From Atrichornis clamosus (Eukaryota; Chordata; Aves; Passeriformes; Menuridae): 64,000 nt of DNA. This document shows, one piece after another, positions 39,563-52,645 of this stretch (position 1 is the first letter of the stretch; every line of letters begins with the position of its first letter). The translations under genes and the position numbers were made by a program. Below the pieces are notes generated by a model. It saw only the letters and a list, made by a program, of their open reading frames with translations, was not told where the DNA came from and did no database searches. The stretch is taken from positions 248,001-312,000 of the forward strand of contig WBMZ01012783.1 in the NCBI GenBank assembly GCA_013400975.1, written 5' to 3'.

Positions 39563-40781
39563 TATGGACTGAAAGCAGAAGCTTGGAGTTTGCAGAAATT
39601 ACTGGAGGAAATTGCATAACCTCTTTTATACTGGAGAGCAGCATAAAAATCCCTCCTGAACCTGAATTTAACAAATATATGAAACTCAAGGGCTGGATAT
39701 AAATTAGCACTTTGGTTCAGAGCATAGCAGTTTTGATCTGCATCTCCTGACCATATGCCTTTTCACAGTGCCTTAGCTCAATTCACAGGGCAGTTTTAAT
39801 TTATGCAAACTAGATTCCTTTAGGAGGAAACTGGAGGGAAAACTCCATAACAAGGATGCACCAAATACAATCTAGGAAGTAATAGGTTCATAAGGGTTCC
39901 AATCAGAGGTCAGTCCTTCAAATGACTTCAAACTGCATTTGGGGTGAAGACATTTGAATCAGAGAATCAGACTAAATCTAGCTAAAAATAATCCCTCAGA
40001 ACAGAGGAAAAGACAGTGGCAGAGGGCTCAGCACCAGCTACTTTGATCTGATGATGTATTTCTACTCTGTACTTGCTGATGCAGACATAGCCAGTACTAG
40101 AAAAGTTAAGCTGCTTGGCAAGTGTACAGCTGGAATTAAGTGCATCAAAAGAAAGAGAAACTCAAGAAGTACTAATCACCTAGGTGAAGATCATAGCAAA
40201 ACTCGAAATTATTTGCCTAAGACTAAAACTTCTGTCTTACAAAATGTTAAGATATTAATTAATCTGAAGGGTGGGAAAGGGAATTACAGTTTTCAAAGCT
40301 AGAACCAGATACTGAAAGCTTTGGGTTTATTTTTTGTGTCCTTTCTCTTTTGCATTTTCAGAAATTCCTCTAATATAACAAACACTGAAAGCAAAACAAT
40401 ATAACAGTTCTCAGTTCTATAGGGAGAAAAATATGCAGATAAACAAAGGAGCAATTATAATTTCAATGCTATGCTGTTTAGAAGTATAATAATCATCCAT
40501 TTGAAGTTCCATGATAAAAAGAAGTACTTAAGCCAGAACATGGGACAAGGTTTGCCCTTCAGTCCTATTCATTTCATTTTGTGTTTATGGAGAGTATTTT
40601 GAATTAATATCAAAGCGTATAAACATAGTGTAACATATAAAGCCAATACAGCATGCTAAAAAATGCTGTAAAATAGTAGAAAAGGAGGTGCAGAAGAAGG
40701 GGATGTGTCCAAGTTGTTTCTTAGGAGCAAGAAGTAGTCCTTATAAAATTTCCAAAATTACTAATGTATTTTAGTCACTTT

Positions 40782-40807
40782 ATATATCATATAAATATAT
40801 GATATAT
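40782..40807. repeat. perfect inverted repeat, 11-bp arms, 4-bp loop
   Basis: ATATATCATAT at 40782-40792 and its complement at 40797-40807 enclose AAAT. In AT-only sequence such arms arise easily, so a function is not implied. Confidence 0.85.
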
Positions 40808-41133
40808 GGCATATGCTTTTTTAACCCTATCCTCTCCAGAAACAAACAAAAACACCATTGTGACTCTAAAGTAGCTTCTCTGAAAGGAATTGTTTGCATC
40901 TCCCTGTTGAATATGAATCTGCAGCAGGAAAGATATTTGTACCAACTTTAGTATCAATTCACTTTCAATGATGTCTTGAACGAACAAAAATGACAATTTT
41001 CGTGACCTTAGCTTTTTCAGGTAGATGAAGTTGAACTTAGCGACAGAGAATGAATGGGTCTTCATATCCATCCAGTGTCTCAAATTAATATGGTTCAAAG
41101 CCCATGGATAACTAAGCAATTTTTGTCATTAGT

Positions 41134-41155
41134 CATTCTAAGAGTTGTTAGAATG
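41134..41155. repeat. inverted repeat, 8-bp arms
   Basis: CATTCTAA at 41134-41141 is complemented by TTAGAATG at 41148-41155, with a 6-bp spacer. Confidence 0.75.
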
Positions 41156-42022
41156 TTACACTTGTTATTTGTTACAGTAGGGGTTATAAAGACTGAATTT
41201 TCCTTATTTATCTTAAAGCTAAGTAGAGACTAACAAGCAACTCAGAAACCTTGATCAAGGTTACGGCTCCCAGAAATTTTTTAATATGCACTTAGTGCAT
41301 CTTTTCTAATTGTATCATTTTCTATAAACATAACTAAAAAAAATCCCCAAAACAATTCCTTTAAAACTCTTTTTAAATATGAATAAAGAATTTCCAGTTT
41401 TCCAGATAGATTAGAGCTGTATCCAACCAACACAAATTATGTTTCAGTAAAAAATTTTAAGCTTCTGCATAGTCTTAAGCAAATCCAGGCGAGAGTCACT
41501 GAATGACTTTGCATGCTGAAAGTAAAACATGCTGATGATGCTTTGCAGAATCAAGACCTGAATGCTTTTTTTAGGCATTCAGTAGGGTTACGGCAGAGGA
41601 ATAAGAGATAATAACTTATTTCTCGATGTAAACATCAGAAGAGGGAAGATGATATGCTACTGAGAATGCAGAAATTAAATCATCAATAAATCAATATAGA
41701 CTTTACTGATTTGTCATAATAATAATGGGAATTGCCTTTACAGACCAATTAGAAGACTTTTTGTTTCTGCTCTGATGACTTAAAATTGCTTTTCATTTCT
41801 TTTCTTTCCCCCCTTCCTTTTACTGATGCTGCCACAATGATTACATGAATCATCATAGTACTGTTGATTATAGCCGTTGCATATTTTTGGTTAAGAGACG
41901 AATTAATGTGAGCCATCCCCACTTTGATCAAGTAAATTAGATTCAGTTTGTTAAAAAAATAAGATTAATATGCAAAAACTTTTTGAACATTCTAAAATTT
42001 GTAGGTCACTGCTTTACTATCC

Positions 42023-42050
42023 ACTTTCCAAGGCAACTTTCCAAGGCAAC
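42023..42050. repeat. 13-bp perfect tandem duplication
   Basis: ACTTTCCAAGGCA occurs at 42023-42035 and 42036-42048 and then begins again with AC. Confidence 0.9.
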
Positions 42051-45000
42051 CTGAATAGCCATCAACAGTTCCTGTGGGCTGGATGAAGCACTGTGAACTG
42101 AGTGTGTGGTCATTGAGAATAGTGTGAATTTCACAGTCTTAAAGCTAGTATATTCATCACTAACTTAAATGTGAAATTTATCAGTCAAAAATCATTCCCT
42201 TCTCAGTTTAGTCAGTTTACACTGACTAAAACACTTTTCAAATCTAGAACAGACTGGACAGTAATGTACATTAAACAACTAAGTAGACTTTGATGTTATA
42301 CAAAAAAAAGATCTTTATTTACTAAAAAAATATTTTGATAATGTTGGTATTAAAAAAAATTAAAATACTTCTTACTCAGTCAAAAAAGGTATTTCATTTT
42401 ACTTGAAAATTTTGGTTTACCCTACTTGAAATCAATTCTAAAAATTTCTTCAACCTAAGCTGGTTTTTTCCTAATTTTTCAATTTGGTATGCAAACTGAA
42501 AATTTCATTTGTTCATTCAACTACAATGCCCTTTATACATTGGTATGAAAATTATTTTCCATTACAGCTCTCCTTCAAATGTGTATGATAGATATAAGAA
42601 GGTTGATAGCTCTGAGAAGTTAATCAGCACAGAATTTTTTAATTAATGTATAGATGAAGATGGTAAGAATCATGTATATGCAGAGTTTCAAAAACTTAAT
42701 GTAATATAAACCCAGAGACGGCCGTAAATATATCTTGACTAAAAAATTTCTTAGTACTTTTATATTCTGTAGTCCTACAGTATTCTGCATTCTAAGCATA
42801 GATATGCTCAAAATCCCCTAAATGCTGGTTGAGATCTTACTGAACCAGCAGAATCCATTCATTCAGTAAATAGGAAGAAAAAAGACAGCTTGTATAAAAT
42901 ACTTCAGGCCTACATGTTCATCCAGTTCTAAAACAAATATGCTAGTGACCTAATATGTTCTTTATCATTTGCCACTTTTTTAAATGGGTTTTTAATATCT
43001 GTCATTGGAGAAAAACTGTTCCAACCACCCTTTGTCACATGCAGTTCAGTGTTGATATTGATATCAGAGTATTTTCTATTGTTTATCACAAATAACTATT
43101 ATTGTTTCCTTGCCCAGATTATGGTTACAGTTCATAATACTGTAATATCTTCTCATTCACTCCTTTCTTTAGTGACAATATAAAACTGCAATTTTTTTTC
43201 CCCAGAAAATCAAACTAGACGGTACTATACTCGCCATTCAACACAAGCCGTGGAAAATTAACAAACTCACCAAAATGTGGGTGTCACCAAAATTCCTTCT
43301 TCCAATTACAGGGTTTAGAGTCCCTGGATCACTTCTTGCCTGGCATATCATACAGTAAAATGGACACTGCCAGGAAAATTCCCAGACAGATCTAATAGCA
43401 TCCATTTGAAGTTTGATAATTCCCAAGGAATTCCATCATCTATGGAACTAAGATGTGTCCTCAGTCTAGTCTAGGCACATTTCCTTTTGTTCTTGTTTGT
43501 ATTAAATTCCCAGAGAGACTTATCTAGACTGTTAGTATAAAATATGAGATTATAACAAAAATACTTCATACAAATGAACATCATTGTCTGCACAGACTGA
43601 CTAGAGAAATGGAAAGAAGTTTGTGTCTTTTTTGGTTTTTTTTCCTTTCACCTCTTTATAGCAGAATTCCCTCCTGAATCACAGTCTTATTAAAATTTAT
43701 TCCTTTCTTTTCTTTTGTCATAGTGAAATACAAGTACTACATTATATTTTTACATAAATTATTATCCACAACATTCCCCATATACCGAAAACAAAGAAGG
43801 CATTTCTATTGATGATTCAGTACAATGCAAACAATTTTGTACAAAATCTTTTATGTAGCACTAAAGATTTTTTTTTAATGTGATAATTTTTTACATAAGC
43901 TCAATATTTTGAATTCAGCTGAGGAATCACTTTGGTATTTATTCAATAGTTTTCTGTGTTCTTTAAGGAACAAAAGCTTTTTCCTGTTTCCATGATTTAC
44001 TACCAAAAAATTCATCTGCTACTAAGGACAGTATAATTCACAATGCCCAGTGGTGAAAATATTTACTTTGTGTCCTGAAGACAGAAGTATACTCTCCAAA
44101 AAAGTTGTGCTGCTTAATACGATTTTTACTCTCACAACAAAATCAGTACTTATTTCACCATGTTATGAACAGTTTATAACATTCTAACTAGATATACTCT
44201 CACTAAACCCAAATTAATTTTGGAATTTTTCTGAAAAATTTTAAAAATTAAACTTTTGTGTCTAATTCTGGACAGCACTGTGTTATCATAATTTCAGTGT
44301 AAATCACTGAGAATTAAGACTGCTTATGTCACTGCTCTGTTGAAAATGTAACTCAAAACAAGTAAGGAAGACGAGAACTGTCAGGGTCCAAAGAGCACCA
44401 AGAAACACACACATCAATTTTTCCACACTTGGACCTTCACAATATTTGATATTTTTAGAATTGCAATAATCGTAGATTTCTACAGCTTTTCTACAGTTTG
44501 ATGAGGATAGAAACAGTACAAATGCAAACATTGCTGTAATATTTTAGCCTTACTATACTGACATTCCCTGTACAATTACATTCTGTAATAGAGGGAAAGG
44601 GAGAAGAATGAAGGAATAAAGCTATTAAAACTCAGATATTCCTTCAAGTTCTGTTTCAGATAAGATGTTTCTCCAATAAATATTTCCACCAAAATATACA
44701 TTCACACCCCATCCATCCAAATTTTATGTATGTTTTCATTCCGTAAGTCCATCATGAAATTTGTGACTGGAAGCAATAAAAGCACTGAACAGTCATTAGC
44801 CTACTGTTCAGGGAACTCGGACCATAGAGCAACTCTTCTGAAAGAAGAGTATTGCATTATCAGAATCACTGTCATTTTCTGCAAAACTCACATTCAGTTA
44901 TGATTTTTGCCTTTAGCCTTCAGTTTGCTTGGGTAATTTTTGTTTCAGAAAAGATTCCAAGACTATTAATGCAATGTTTTATCATGCTGCCAATTCCAAC

Positions 45001-45260
45001 AATGGATCTTGAATCTCAAATTGCTTGAGAGAGGGCTGGGAAGGGCAATTGAAGGCAGCAAGATCAGTGGAGGTAAGGCAATGCTAATATGTGGAGGGTT
45101 GGGAGCCCTCAAAGCAGGAGGGTTTTACACTCCCCTGGAGAAGTCAGAGATAAGCTACCTTCCTCTGGGTCAGGGTGAGATCCCAACGTGCCTCGTTTCT
45201 TCATGGTAATACCCTGTACCCTGTTGGCCAACTGGTTTCTACCCCACCCCCTACCTTTCC

Positions 45261-45267
45261 ATAAAAA
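45261..45267 (+). promoter_or_regulatory. TATA-like box of the candidate LTR
   Basis: ATAAAAA followed by GCCCGG, 65-70 bp before AGTAAA. The position fits an LTR core promoter. Confidence 0.4.
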
Positions 45268-45331
45268 GCCCGGCTTCTCCCGAAAGAGAGGGAGCCTTGC
45301 CTGTGGCCTTCCCTTCTCAGGGTGCTCGGAC

Positions 45332-45337
45332 AGTAAA
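45332..45337 (+). terminator. AGTAAA polyadenylation signal of the candidate LTR
   Basis: AGTAAA is a common variant poly(A) signal, placed between the TATA-like box and the U5-like end. Confidence 0.35.
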
Positions 45338-45409
45338 GGCGACCTCTGCGGAACTGCTGTGCGAGGCTCCTGTCTCTCTGTCCCCGTGTTTGCCTTGGGC
45401 GATTTCACA

Positions 45410-45620
45410 GGGAGCTGAATTCACAAAGATCTAAACCACAAAGAGCTGAAATCACTTGTAGCAGAGAAGCTGCTACACCTGCTGGAATCGCCTGTCGCCC
45501 AGGGAGTTCTGCCAGGCCCCTGGAAGAGCTGTTCTCTGTAGAAAGCTCTCCCTCCAGGAAGGTCGTGGCATGCTGGTGCTGAACTGCACCGGACCCCCTG
45601 CGGCACTAACACAGCTTGTT
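45410..45620. other. unexplained GC-rich block beside the LTR
   Basis: The block has several CpGs (TCGCCTGTCGCCC near 45488, GCACCGGACC near 45585) and imperfect repeats of an AGCTGAA motif near 45414 and 45445. It does not start with the TGG expected of a retroviral primer-binding site. It could be the rest of a longer LTR, a leader remnant, or an unrelated element. Confidence 0.35.
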
Positions 45621-48600
45621 GATGTTTTTCATAAAGCCATTCTGCTTCATGGAGCTTGTGAAGAAGCAGTTAAATGCACCAGGTGGATTTATATGCACCA
45701 CCTAAGGCAACAGGCAATATCACTGGACCTGCAATCTAGACATTATGTAGTCTGTTTTGCCACGCTAATTGTAAATTAATAAATACACAGATACACACAT
45801 GGGGAACTCGGTGAAGTGGATTGGCACATGGGAAGAAATGGGCCTGGCAAAAAAGTCTCTGGGGCAAAAGAGAACTATGACTGATTGACCATGTGGTAGG
45901 ATGCTCTGTGGTGCTTCTTTGGCCAATGAAGTCTTGTGTCAGGTCTAGCAGAAGTCAGATCTTCAAAAGCATAACTGACTCATGGCCAGGGCCCCCTGCA
46001 CCAAGGAACATCCTTTAAAAATGGTATTGAAATGGTATAGAAAGCAACTGAAAGAGATATGAGACTGCTAATTCAACAAAAATCTGTGCTGTTAAAAAAA
46101 AAGTGACAAAAAAGCTCTAGGTCCCAGACGTTGGTTCAGAATTCAAAAGTATGTCTAAGATAAAAATTAACAAAATTAAAATTAAATTGAATGATAACAT
46201 CTTAATTGGGGCATGGTCTAAACCACTGAATCACATTCATCCCCTAAACCTTATTAATTCTCCCCCAGAGCAAAATCAGAAAGCAATAGAAAAGTGTGAG
46301 AAACACAGGAAAGCAGGAAGGAAGAATGTTATTTTTGTTATACTGTTAATCAATAGTAAGGTTGAAAGAAAAGTTCCGGTTGGAACAAATCCTTACATGA
46401 ACATATATTAACTGCATGGTGTTGAGTACCCAAAAATATATGCTTGCATTCATATGCATTGTATCATATTAGATTTCCCATATTAAATGCTAGAGCTGTT
46501 TCTGAGAGGCTGCTTTACTGTTCTGTTGATTATAAAATTTGTGTCTATTGTGTCTCTTGAGTTCCACTATATAAAGGTTGTTGTCAATTTTCTCCGTATA
46601 CTTTATTCAAGAATATTCCACTATAATACACTAAAATCTAAGACTTTAAGACCTTCAATTTCTTCTGAGACCATAAAATTTCAAGTTTTATATGTAATAA
46701 AGACTTCAATTTTCTCATTAAAACCTATTGAATTTATTGTACACTCAGATTACCCGAACAGACATTTTGCAATCTGCAGCCATTGTCATATATATTTATT
46801 TGTCTTTTCCTTCCTGGGTATTTCTGTCTTCCAACTGCCATATTTCATAGGTTACATCTGGAAACAAGATGGCATTTGAAACTGAGATGAGTAAAATTGG
46901 TGTGCTGAGCTCAAAAATGAGTTGAAGTCATGTACAATTTGCACCTGTGAGTAAGTATATGGTAAACTCATTCAAGAATGTATAAACTAATAAATTACAT
47001 TTGAGAATCAGCATCTGCTTTCTTTCAACAAACGACTCCATAGAATCTGCCCCTTTATACATGTGAAATCATTAAATCAGACATTATGTAGGTTCCACAG
47101 AACTAACAAACTTTAATCCCTTTTAAAACAAGTGTTAAATTCTATTTCTCTATACTAATCAATGTTTTTGGCGGGACACTCTATTTTCTTGGATTTGATC
47201 TTTGCATTCCACCCTTAAAAAATTGTTTGAAGTTCAAATGAACTGTTTTATTCTCTGACTCCTCCCTGTATCAATCTTTGCCTGCCAGCTGCCTTTAGCT
47301 AGATATGCTCCTGGATTTTGGTTACAACATCATCTGCTGGTTCTCTTCTCAGGTCAGGTTAACATTTCTTTTAATGGATACTTCACATATCTCTATCCAG
47401 TTTTCTCAGAAGACCTCACATGATTTTTCCCCATGCTCAGAAAAAAACATACTGAAGAAAGAAGTATTTATGGAATGAAAGAATGGAGAATGTCTCATCT
47501 AATGAGGTGAAATTCACTGATTATGGTCCAGGTAACAGGAAGAAGAGGGCAAACTTTTTTATGAGGTGCCAGTCTCTTTAAAAGATGAAAAAGATGGAAA
47601 AATCATAGTACTCATAGTCTCTTTACAGTGTTCAACCATGAAAGACATTTTAGCAATCAACAACAAGATTTTATGTACCACCTATTACACATACCTCTCC
47701 ATGCTTCAATCCACTTGAAACTTAAATTAGTCTAGGACCATTAGACCTCATTCTCCCCAGTTTAATTAGACAATGACCATATATCATTTATTTCCAGTGA
47801 CATTTATTTAACTATTTTCATTTAGAGTTTCTAGTAAAGCAGCAAAGTTTTATCATAATAGGGATTTAAGCAGGAAGCATTCTAGGTTATGAGTGGGATG
47901 GTTTTAAGAAAGTGCATTTCCATGTCCTCAAAGAAAAAACGGTTAATACCAAAGCTTGCTTCATAAATTACCAAAATTAATGAGGTAAACAAATCCCAGT
48001 GCATAAAGAATAGCACTTTCTTTCTCCTACCTTGCAGTATTTTCTTCTCTATAAGGAGAACAGGAGTATTTCAGAGAAGACTGGTAAATATAACTTCACA
48101 ATATCAGTGATGAAGTGGTATGATATAATTTTACTTTCTTATTATAAATAATGGGGATTCTAGAGCCCGTGGATTTATTTAATTAATACCTGAAAGGCAA
48201 TTGAAAATTATCATGTGTGAGCTGATCAGTGTTCAAGATAACACTGGGTATGGGGAGTATTTTCATTTATCTGGGGCACAGACATTTATGGACTTTCTGG
48301 ATGACATAGGATGGAGCAATCATTGGGTGATGGAGCTTAAATTGACATTTTCAAGCAATGCTAGAATGAAAGCTGGACTTTATGTAGCTCACTACCACCT
48401 CCTCCTACTAATGCATACATACAAATAATGCAAGTAAATAATGAGCTATTTTATTAAAATTTATAATGCCATATTACCTTTAAAAGGGTATATATAGAAT
48501 CAGTATCAGGACCACATCATCTGAGATTATGAACATACTTCTTGTTCAATTCCTTTCTCTCTGGTTTTTCCCACACTTTCAAACTCTAACAGCCTCCTGA

Positions 48601-51393
48601 AAACTGTCCTGCATTTTTTACCATTAATAAAAAACAAATATATCCATTTCAGATGAAGAATGATGTGTGGAAATAGGATAATAATTCTCTCTTAGTATCT
48701 AAGCAACAGAAATCATGAAAAGTGTTTTGCCTGATTCATGCCAACTGACCTACTGAAGTCAATAGAATTAGCTGTACAAGGAAGGAAAGCAGATTTTATT
48801 GATAACCTAGATCATCAGAACAGAAACATAAAAACAGAATGTGGTCCCTCAAACTGAGGGAAAAATATTAAACTAATTCAACATACTGAATATTGACTAA
48901 AAAGTGTTTTATCTGAACGTAATGGAAATGGTCACATTAAGTTATAATAATTACCTTTTGCCATGAATTTTGTGCTAGGACTTTTACAGTCACATGTATC
49001 CTTTTCCGGCACAAAAAATAACTGTGCTTTTCTTGTGTTCTAATAAGTTACCATTTATGTTCTCAGCTAACATTCTCCACCTACACTGGCTAAAAAATCA
49101 GATTTAGAGATGCGTGATTCCCTTGCGGTGACTCTGTGGTTTGGATTCTCCTCTAACTGATTAGCATGAATGCATAAAACTAAATAACAATCATATTGCA
49201 TTCATTGTTGTTGACTCATTCTTATGTTATTTGGACATTTATAACCACATTAATATCTGAATATCACACAAGTTTCATGCATTTATTTTCACAGTAGTCC
49301 TAAAACTGAACAGTGCTCTTTGCCTCTGGGAAATGAAGAAGAGAAATACTGAAAATGAGATCCACAAAAGGTCTGTATTGCCAGTCAAAACCCACAGCCT
49401 GAAGTTAGACTCATTATGCCTTCTAGAAACACAGGCTTCACGAATGCCAGAGGGATGACAGGAAACTACTTGTGCTAGCTGAGAAAGAAATGTCTTCAAT
49501 TGTTTGATCTTTGCTTGAGCATCCCAATCATAGAACATGATCACAGAAATGCAGATACTCACCCCATGGCCCAGGCAAGGGAGCACCTGCCTTGAAGATC
49601 ATGCAAAGTGCCACCTTACTACTTGATGAAAAACAGTATTTGATCTCAGCTTTTTTTGTGTCTCAGGAGAGTACCACAGCATCAAATCTTCCATGCATTT
49701 CTCTGAAAGGAATTCCCATTGAACTTGTTTCATATGTATAAATAAGTGATCTTTATTGTCCAAATGAATTACTTAAATATGAAGGTCAGCAACTATTTTT
49801 GTGTCTTTTAGTCTATGTATTCCAGTGAATGATTATTAATATAATATATAATATTTTCAACCAAACAGGCTGGGGCCTCTTTAGAGTCTTGGGCCAAGTC
49901 AAAATAGAAAATGTCTAAATTAGGTCAATGGAGAGCTCTCTAACTAACTGGTTATTGACTCTCAAAGTTGGTGAGAGACCTGACATGATACAAGGCACCT
50001 TTTAGGTAGACTTCTCTAAATAACATCTAGTTCTTGGAAAAACGCTTTAATCTCAGTGTAAGGCAGGAGTTAAAACATCTCAGTGACAGCAGGTTATTCA
50101 GCCACTTGACCATCTAGAAATTCAGATCAATGAAAACTTGGAGTAGATTTCTCCATAATACAGTGTTCCATGTCAGAAACAGCACCATTCCTTCTGCGGG
50201 GCAGTTCAGCTCAGGCAGAGTGGTGAACAAGTATGGCTTTTCTCTAAGATTCCAGACACTTCATTAGGAATTAGCTCAAATACCTGTGTATAACCAGCAC
50301 ATGCACTTTTTCTCCTGTATTTATCCTCCAGAAAAGACAGTGAGCTACACTCAACAGTCAACCAACCATGGATCCATTTAACTCAACATCTTAAGAATCA
50401 TGCACACCAAAAGAGAACAAGAAGAAACCATAGCTCATCATGAGGCATCAGAAGTGACAAGTAAGCACAATGATTTGTTGTCATAGAATCCTTCTTCACT
50501 CTTTAGTCTTCATATCACTGTGACTATTTTAGGTCACTTTATCAAAAACCTCTTAAAAATCTTTTGTATTCTAACCAAAAGATTCACTTATCATTTGCGT
50601 TTTAAATGGAAATAGCAAATATAAAAATGTAATATTGCCAGTTAATCCTTCTTTGTTATCACGCAAACTAGCAAACATATTTTCCTCTTTTAATCAAAAC
50701 TGCAGGTGGCACTAGTAACTCTTGTTGTTCTAAGATGCTCAGTGCCAATGATTCAGCCTGCATAACTGGAGTTGGAAAGAGGCATGTACACTTTAATGAG
50801 TCTGCACCATGAAAAGATTTCAAATTAGCTGATTCTCTTGCAAATCAGATAGCCAGACAGAAAATAAAAAATTAAAAATGGTCAGTTCAGCCTCTGAGGC
50901 AGCAGGCAACAATGGAAGTGGCCCTTTCTTCTGTAACCAAGCAGCTGTTGAATAGTTATTTGTACATATATTTCTTACCAAGCTTGTAATTGGAAATAGA
51001 AAGACTAGGCATGTGCCAGTGTATGTTCACACTTTTGGAAATGAATGCACATGAAATATTAAAAAATTTAAACATGCTGTTAATGTAGGTATTTCTGTGT
51101 TTGACACTCAATCTGGAATATTTTGTTTCACTTGACTACCATCGTTACTGAAACACTCCACATTTTTTCTCACCGTTCCTCTGTGGAAAAACCTAATTGA
51201 GATTCAGCGTAGTGTTCATTGATAAAATGAAAAGACACTAATCAAGGAATTAGATGATTATATCATGCAGGATAAATAACCCCTTAACCACTTCAAATGC
51301 TTACTATGATTCACCAGCAAAAGGGAGTTAAGAAACAGCTCTGTTTGGTCTTAGCAGTCAGAGTGGAGGTGCATGCACATGATTACTGATTTA
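45621..51393. other. AT-rich DNA, no gene seen
   Basis: No recognised gene or interspersed repeat. A plus-strand open frame of 130 codons at 46487-46879 is hydrophobic and AT-driven, with no motif I can name. At 46143-46200 there is an A-rich, Lys/Ile-codon stretch of low complexity. Confidence 0.5.
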
Positions 51394-52645
51394 TTAAGAC
51401 TTCTTAAATGCTTCTCCAGAGGGAACAAACACAGAGACCCTTTTGACTAAATTCGCTAGATGATCCATAAAAGTCACCCATTTCTTCATTCTGAACTTTA
51501 GCTGAAAGGGAATGTCTAAGTCATCACAAACACAAAGAAAAGCCTTGTATACAAGCCCTTTGCCTTTGTCTTCTCTGTAGATGTGCAAATCAAAACCATA
51601 CAACTCCTTGGAAAACAAGTATTTGAAGGAAGAAAGATTAGCGACAATTCCCTCTCTATGTTAAAATTTATGGGAAATATTTTGATTTCAAAGAAACCTC
51701 AGCACTCTGAATGCAAATATTTTGTAGGAAGGAAAGTTAAATTATTTTACCTTTAAGATATTTCAAAATTATGCTGCTTTCTGAATGAACTAATCTGTTT
51801 TGTTTGTCTTGACGAAGGAAAAAATACCAGTTGCAAGAGAAGCCTGAAGAATGTATGACTTACTGTGGTACTCTGAGTGGACAACTTATTGATCTGAAGA
51901 AGACAGGACCCCCATGTGAAAAAGAATAAGGCAGTAGAGTAGTACACAAAGTACTCATTCCATTCGTAGATCCCCAATTTGAAATATTCAGCACTTATTC
52001 CCCTCCCATGAGTGCAGGCCAATCTAGAACACAGCAGGCACACCCTTTTGAGTAAATTTTCCAGTGCCAGCCACACGTCAGAAATGATTAATGAAGCAGA
52101 GACGCCAGCCACCTCCTCTGACATCAGAGGACAGACAAAGGAGAGTGCGACAAAAGCTAAAAAGCATCAACCCTACAATGATGATGGGGCTGACCTGGCA
52201 CACCTACTATTCCCATCGCTTCTCAGTACTCCTTTTATTGGCATTACCTGCTGTGAGAAGAGCCTCTCTAGAACTAGCAGCTTGATTTTGGTCTGAGGAA
52301 AATAATCATAATATGGTAGGAGTCAATCAGACTGCCAACTCCTGCCTTTCAAGCAATTGCATGACCCACAAAAAGGCAGATAATATTCAGCTCACAAATT
52401 TCTGAGACGGAGCAAACATTCCAGATTGCCATGAACCAGGCAGGTTCAGCCTTCTGTACTAAAACCATGCATGTTTTGCCCCTCTTTGTGACAAACACGG
52501 TGCAAAACTGATAAGAAAAATAGATATCATCCTGGAAAGCTAAGAATTCCATAGAAAATATGTGGTGGGGTTGCTGAGCTACCAAATACCTTTGCCAACG
52601 TATGAGGATACTTGACTTTAAGCTATGAGAAAGCTCCTTCTCCAT
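51394..52645 (-). other. cluster of unidentified minus-strand open frames
   Basis: Three minus-strand frames follow one another: 52645-52349 (98 codons with ATG), 52124-51753 (123 codons with ATG) and about 51660-51394 (about 85 codons). All three are in different frames, so they are not one broken frame without introns. The middle frame contains a consensus splice donor, GTAAGT at 51863-51858. The last frame is preceded by an AG-rich acceptor-like site (AACATAGAGAG near 51640) and its stop codon overlaps an AATAAA at 51395-51390. That arrangement would fit a small two-exon gene. I recognise no protein family. By length alone one or two such frames are expected by chance in the window, so this stays a candidate only. 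Confidence 0.15.

Larger units (their letters stand above)
39563..45089. other. AT-rich DNA, no gene seen
   Basis: No gene or interspersed repeat is recognised. It contains a perfect 11-bp palindromic arm pair at 40782, an 8-bp inverted repeat at 41134 and a 13-bp tandem duplication at 42023. Confidence 0.5.
45090..45409 (+). mobile_element. candidate ERV LTR, GC-rich
   Basis: The block begins TGTGGAGGGTTGGGAG and ends GGCGATTTCACA, so it has TG...CA termini. A TATA-like ATAAAAA lies at 45261-45267 and an AGTAAA poly(A) signal at 45332-45337, about 70 bp apart, as in compact avian LTRs. Downstream is a CpG-containing, pyrimidine-rich stretch with TCCTGTCTCTCTGTCC that resembles U5. The GC content and preserved CpGs contrast with the AT-rich flanks, pointing to an inserted element of fairly recent age. 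No target-site duplication is seen next to the proposed ends and the family is not recognised, so the boundaries may be wrong; the GC-rich DNA that follows could belong to the element. Confidence 0.55.

Noticed and set aside
46487..46879. 130-codon plus-strand open frame
   Set aside because: Low-complexity hydrophobic composition in AT-rich DNA, no motif, no codon or splice context; close to the longest frame expected by chance.
48201..48428. Plus-strand open frame of 75 codons
   Set aside because: I considered a LINE endonuclease relic because of a few suggestive residues, but no motif order is preserved.
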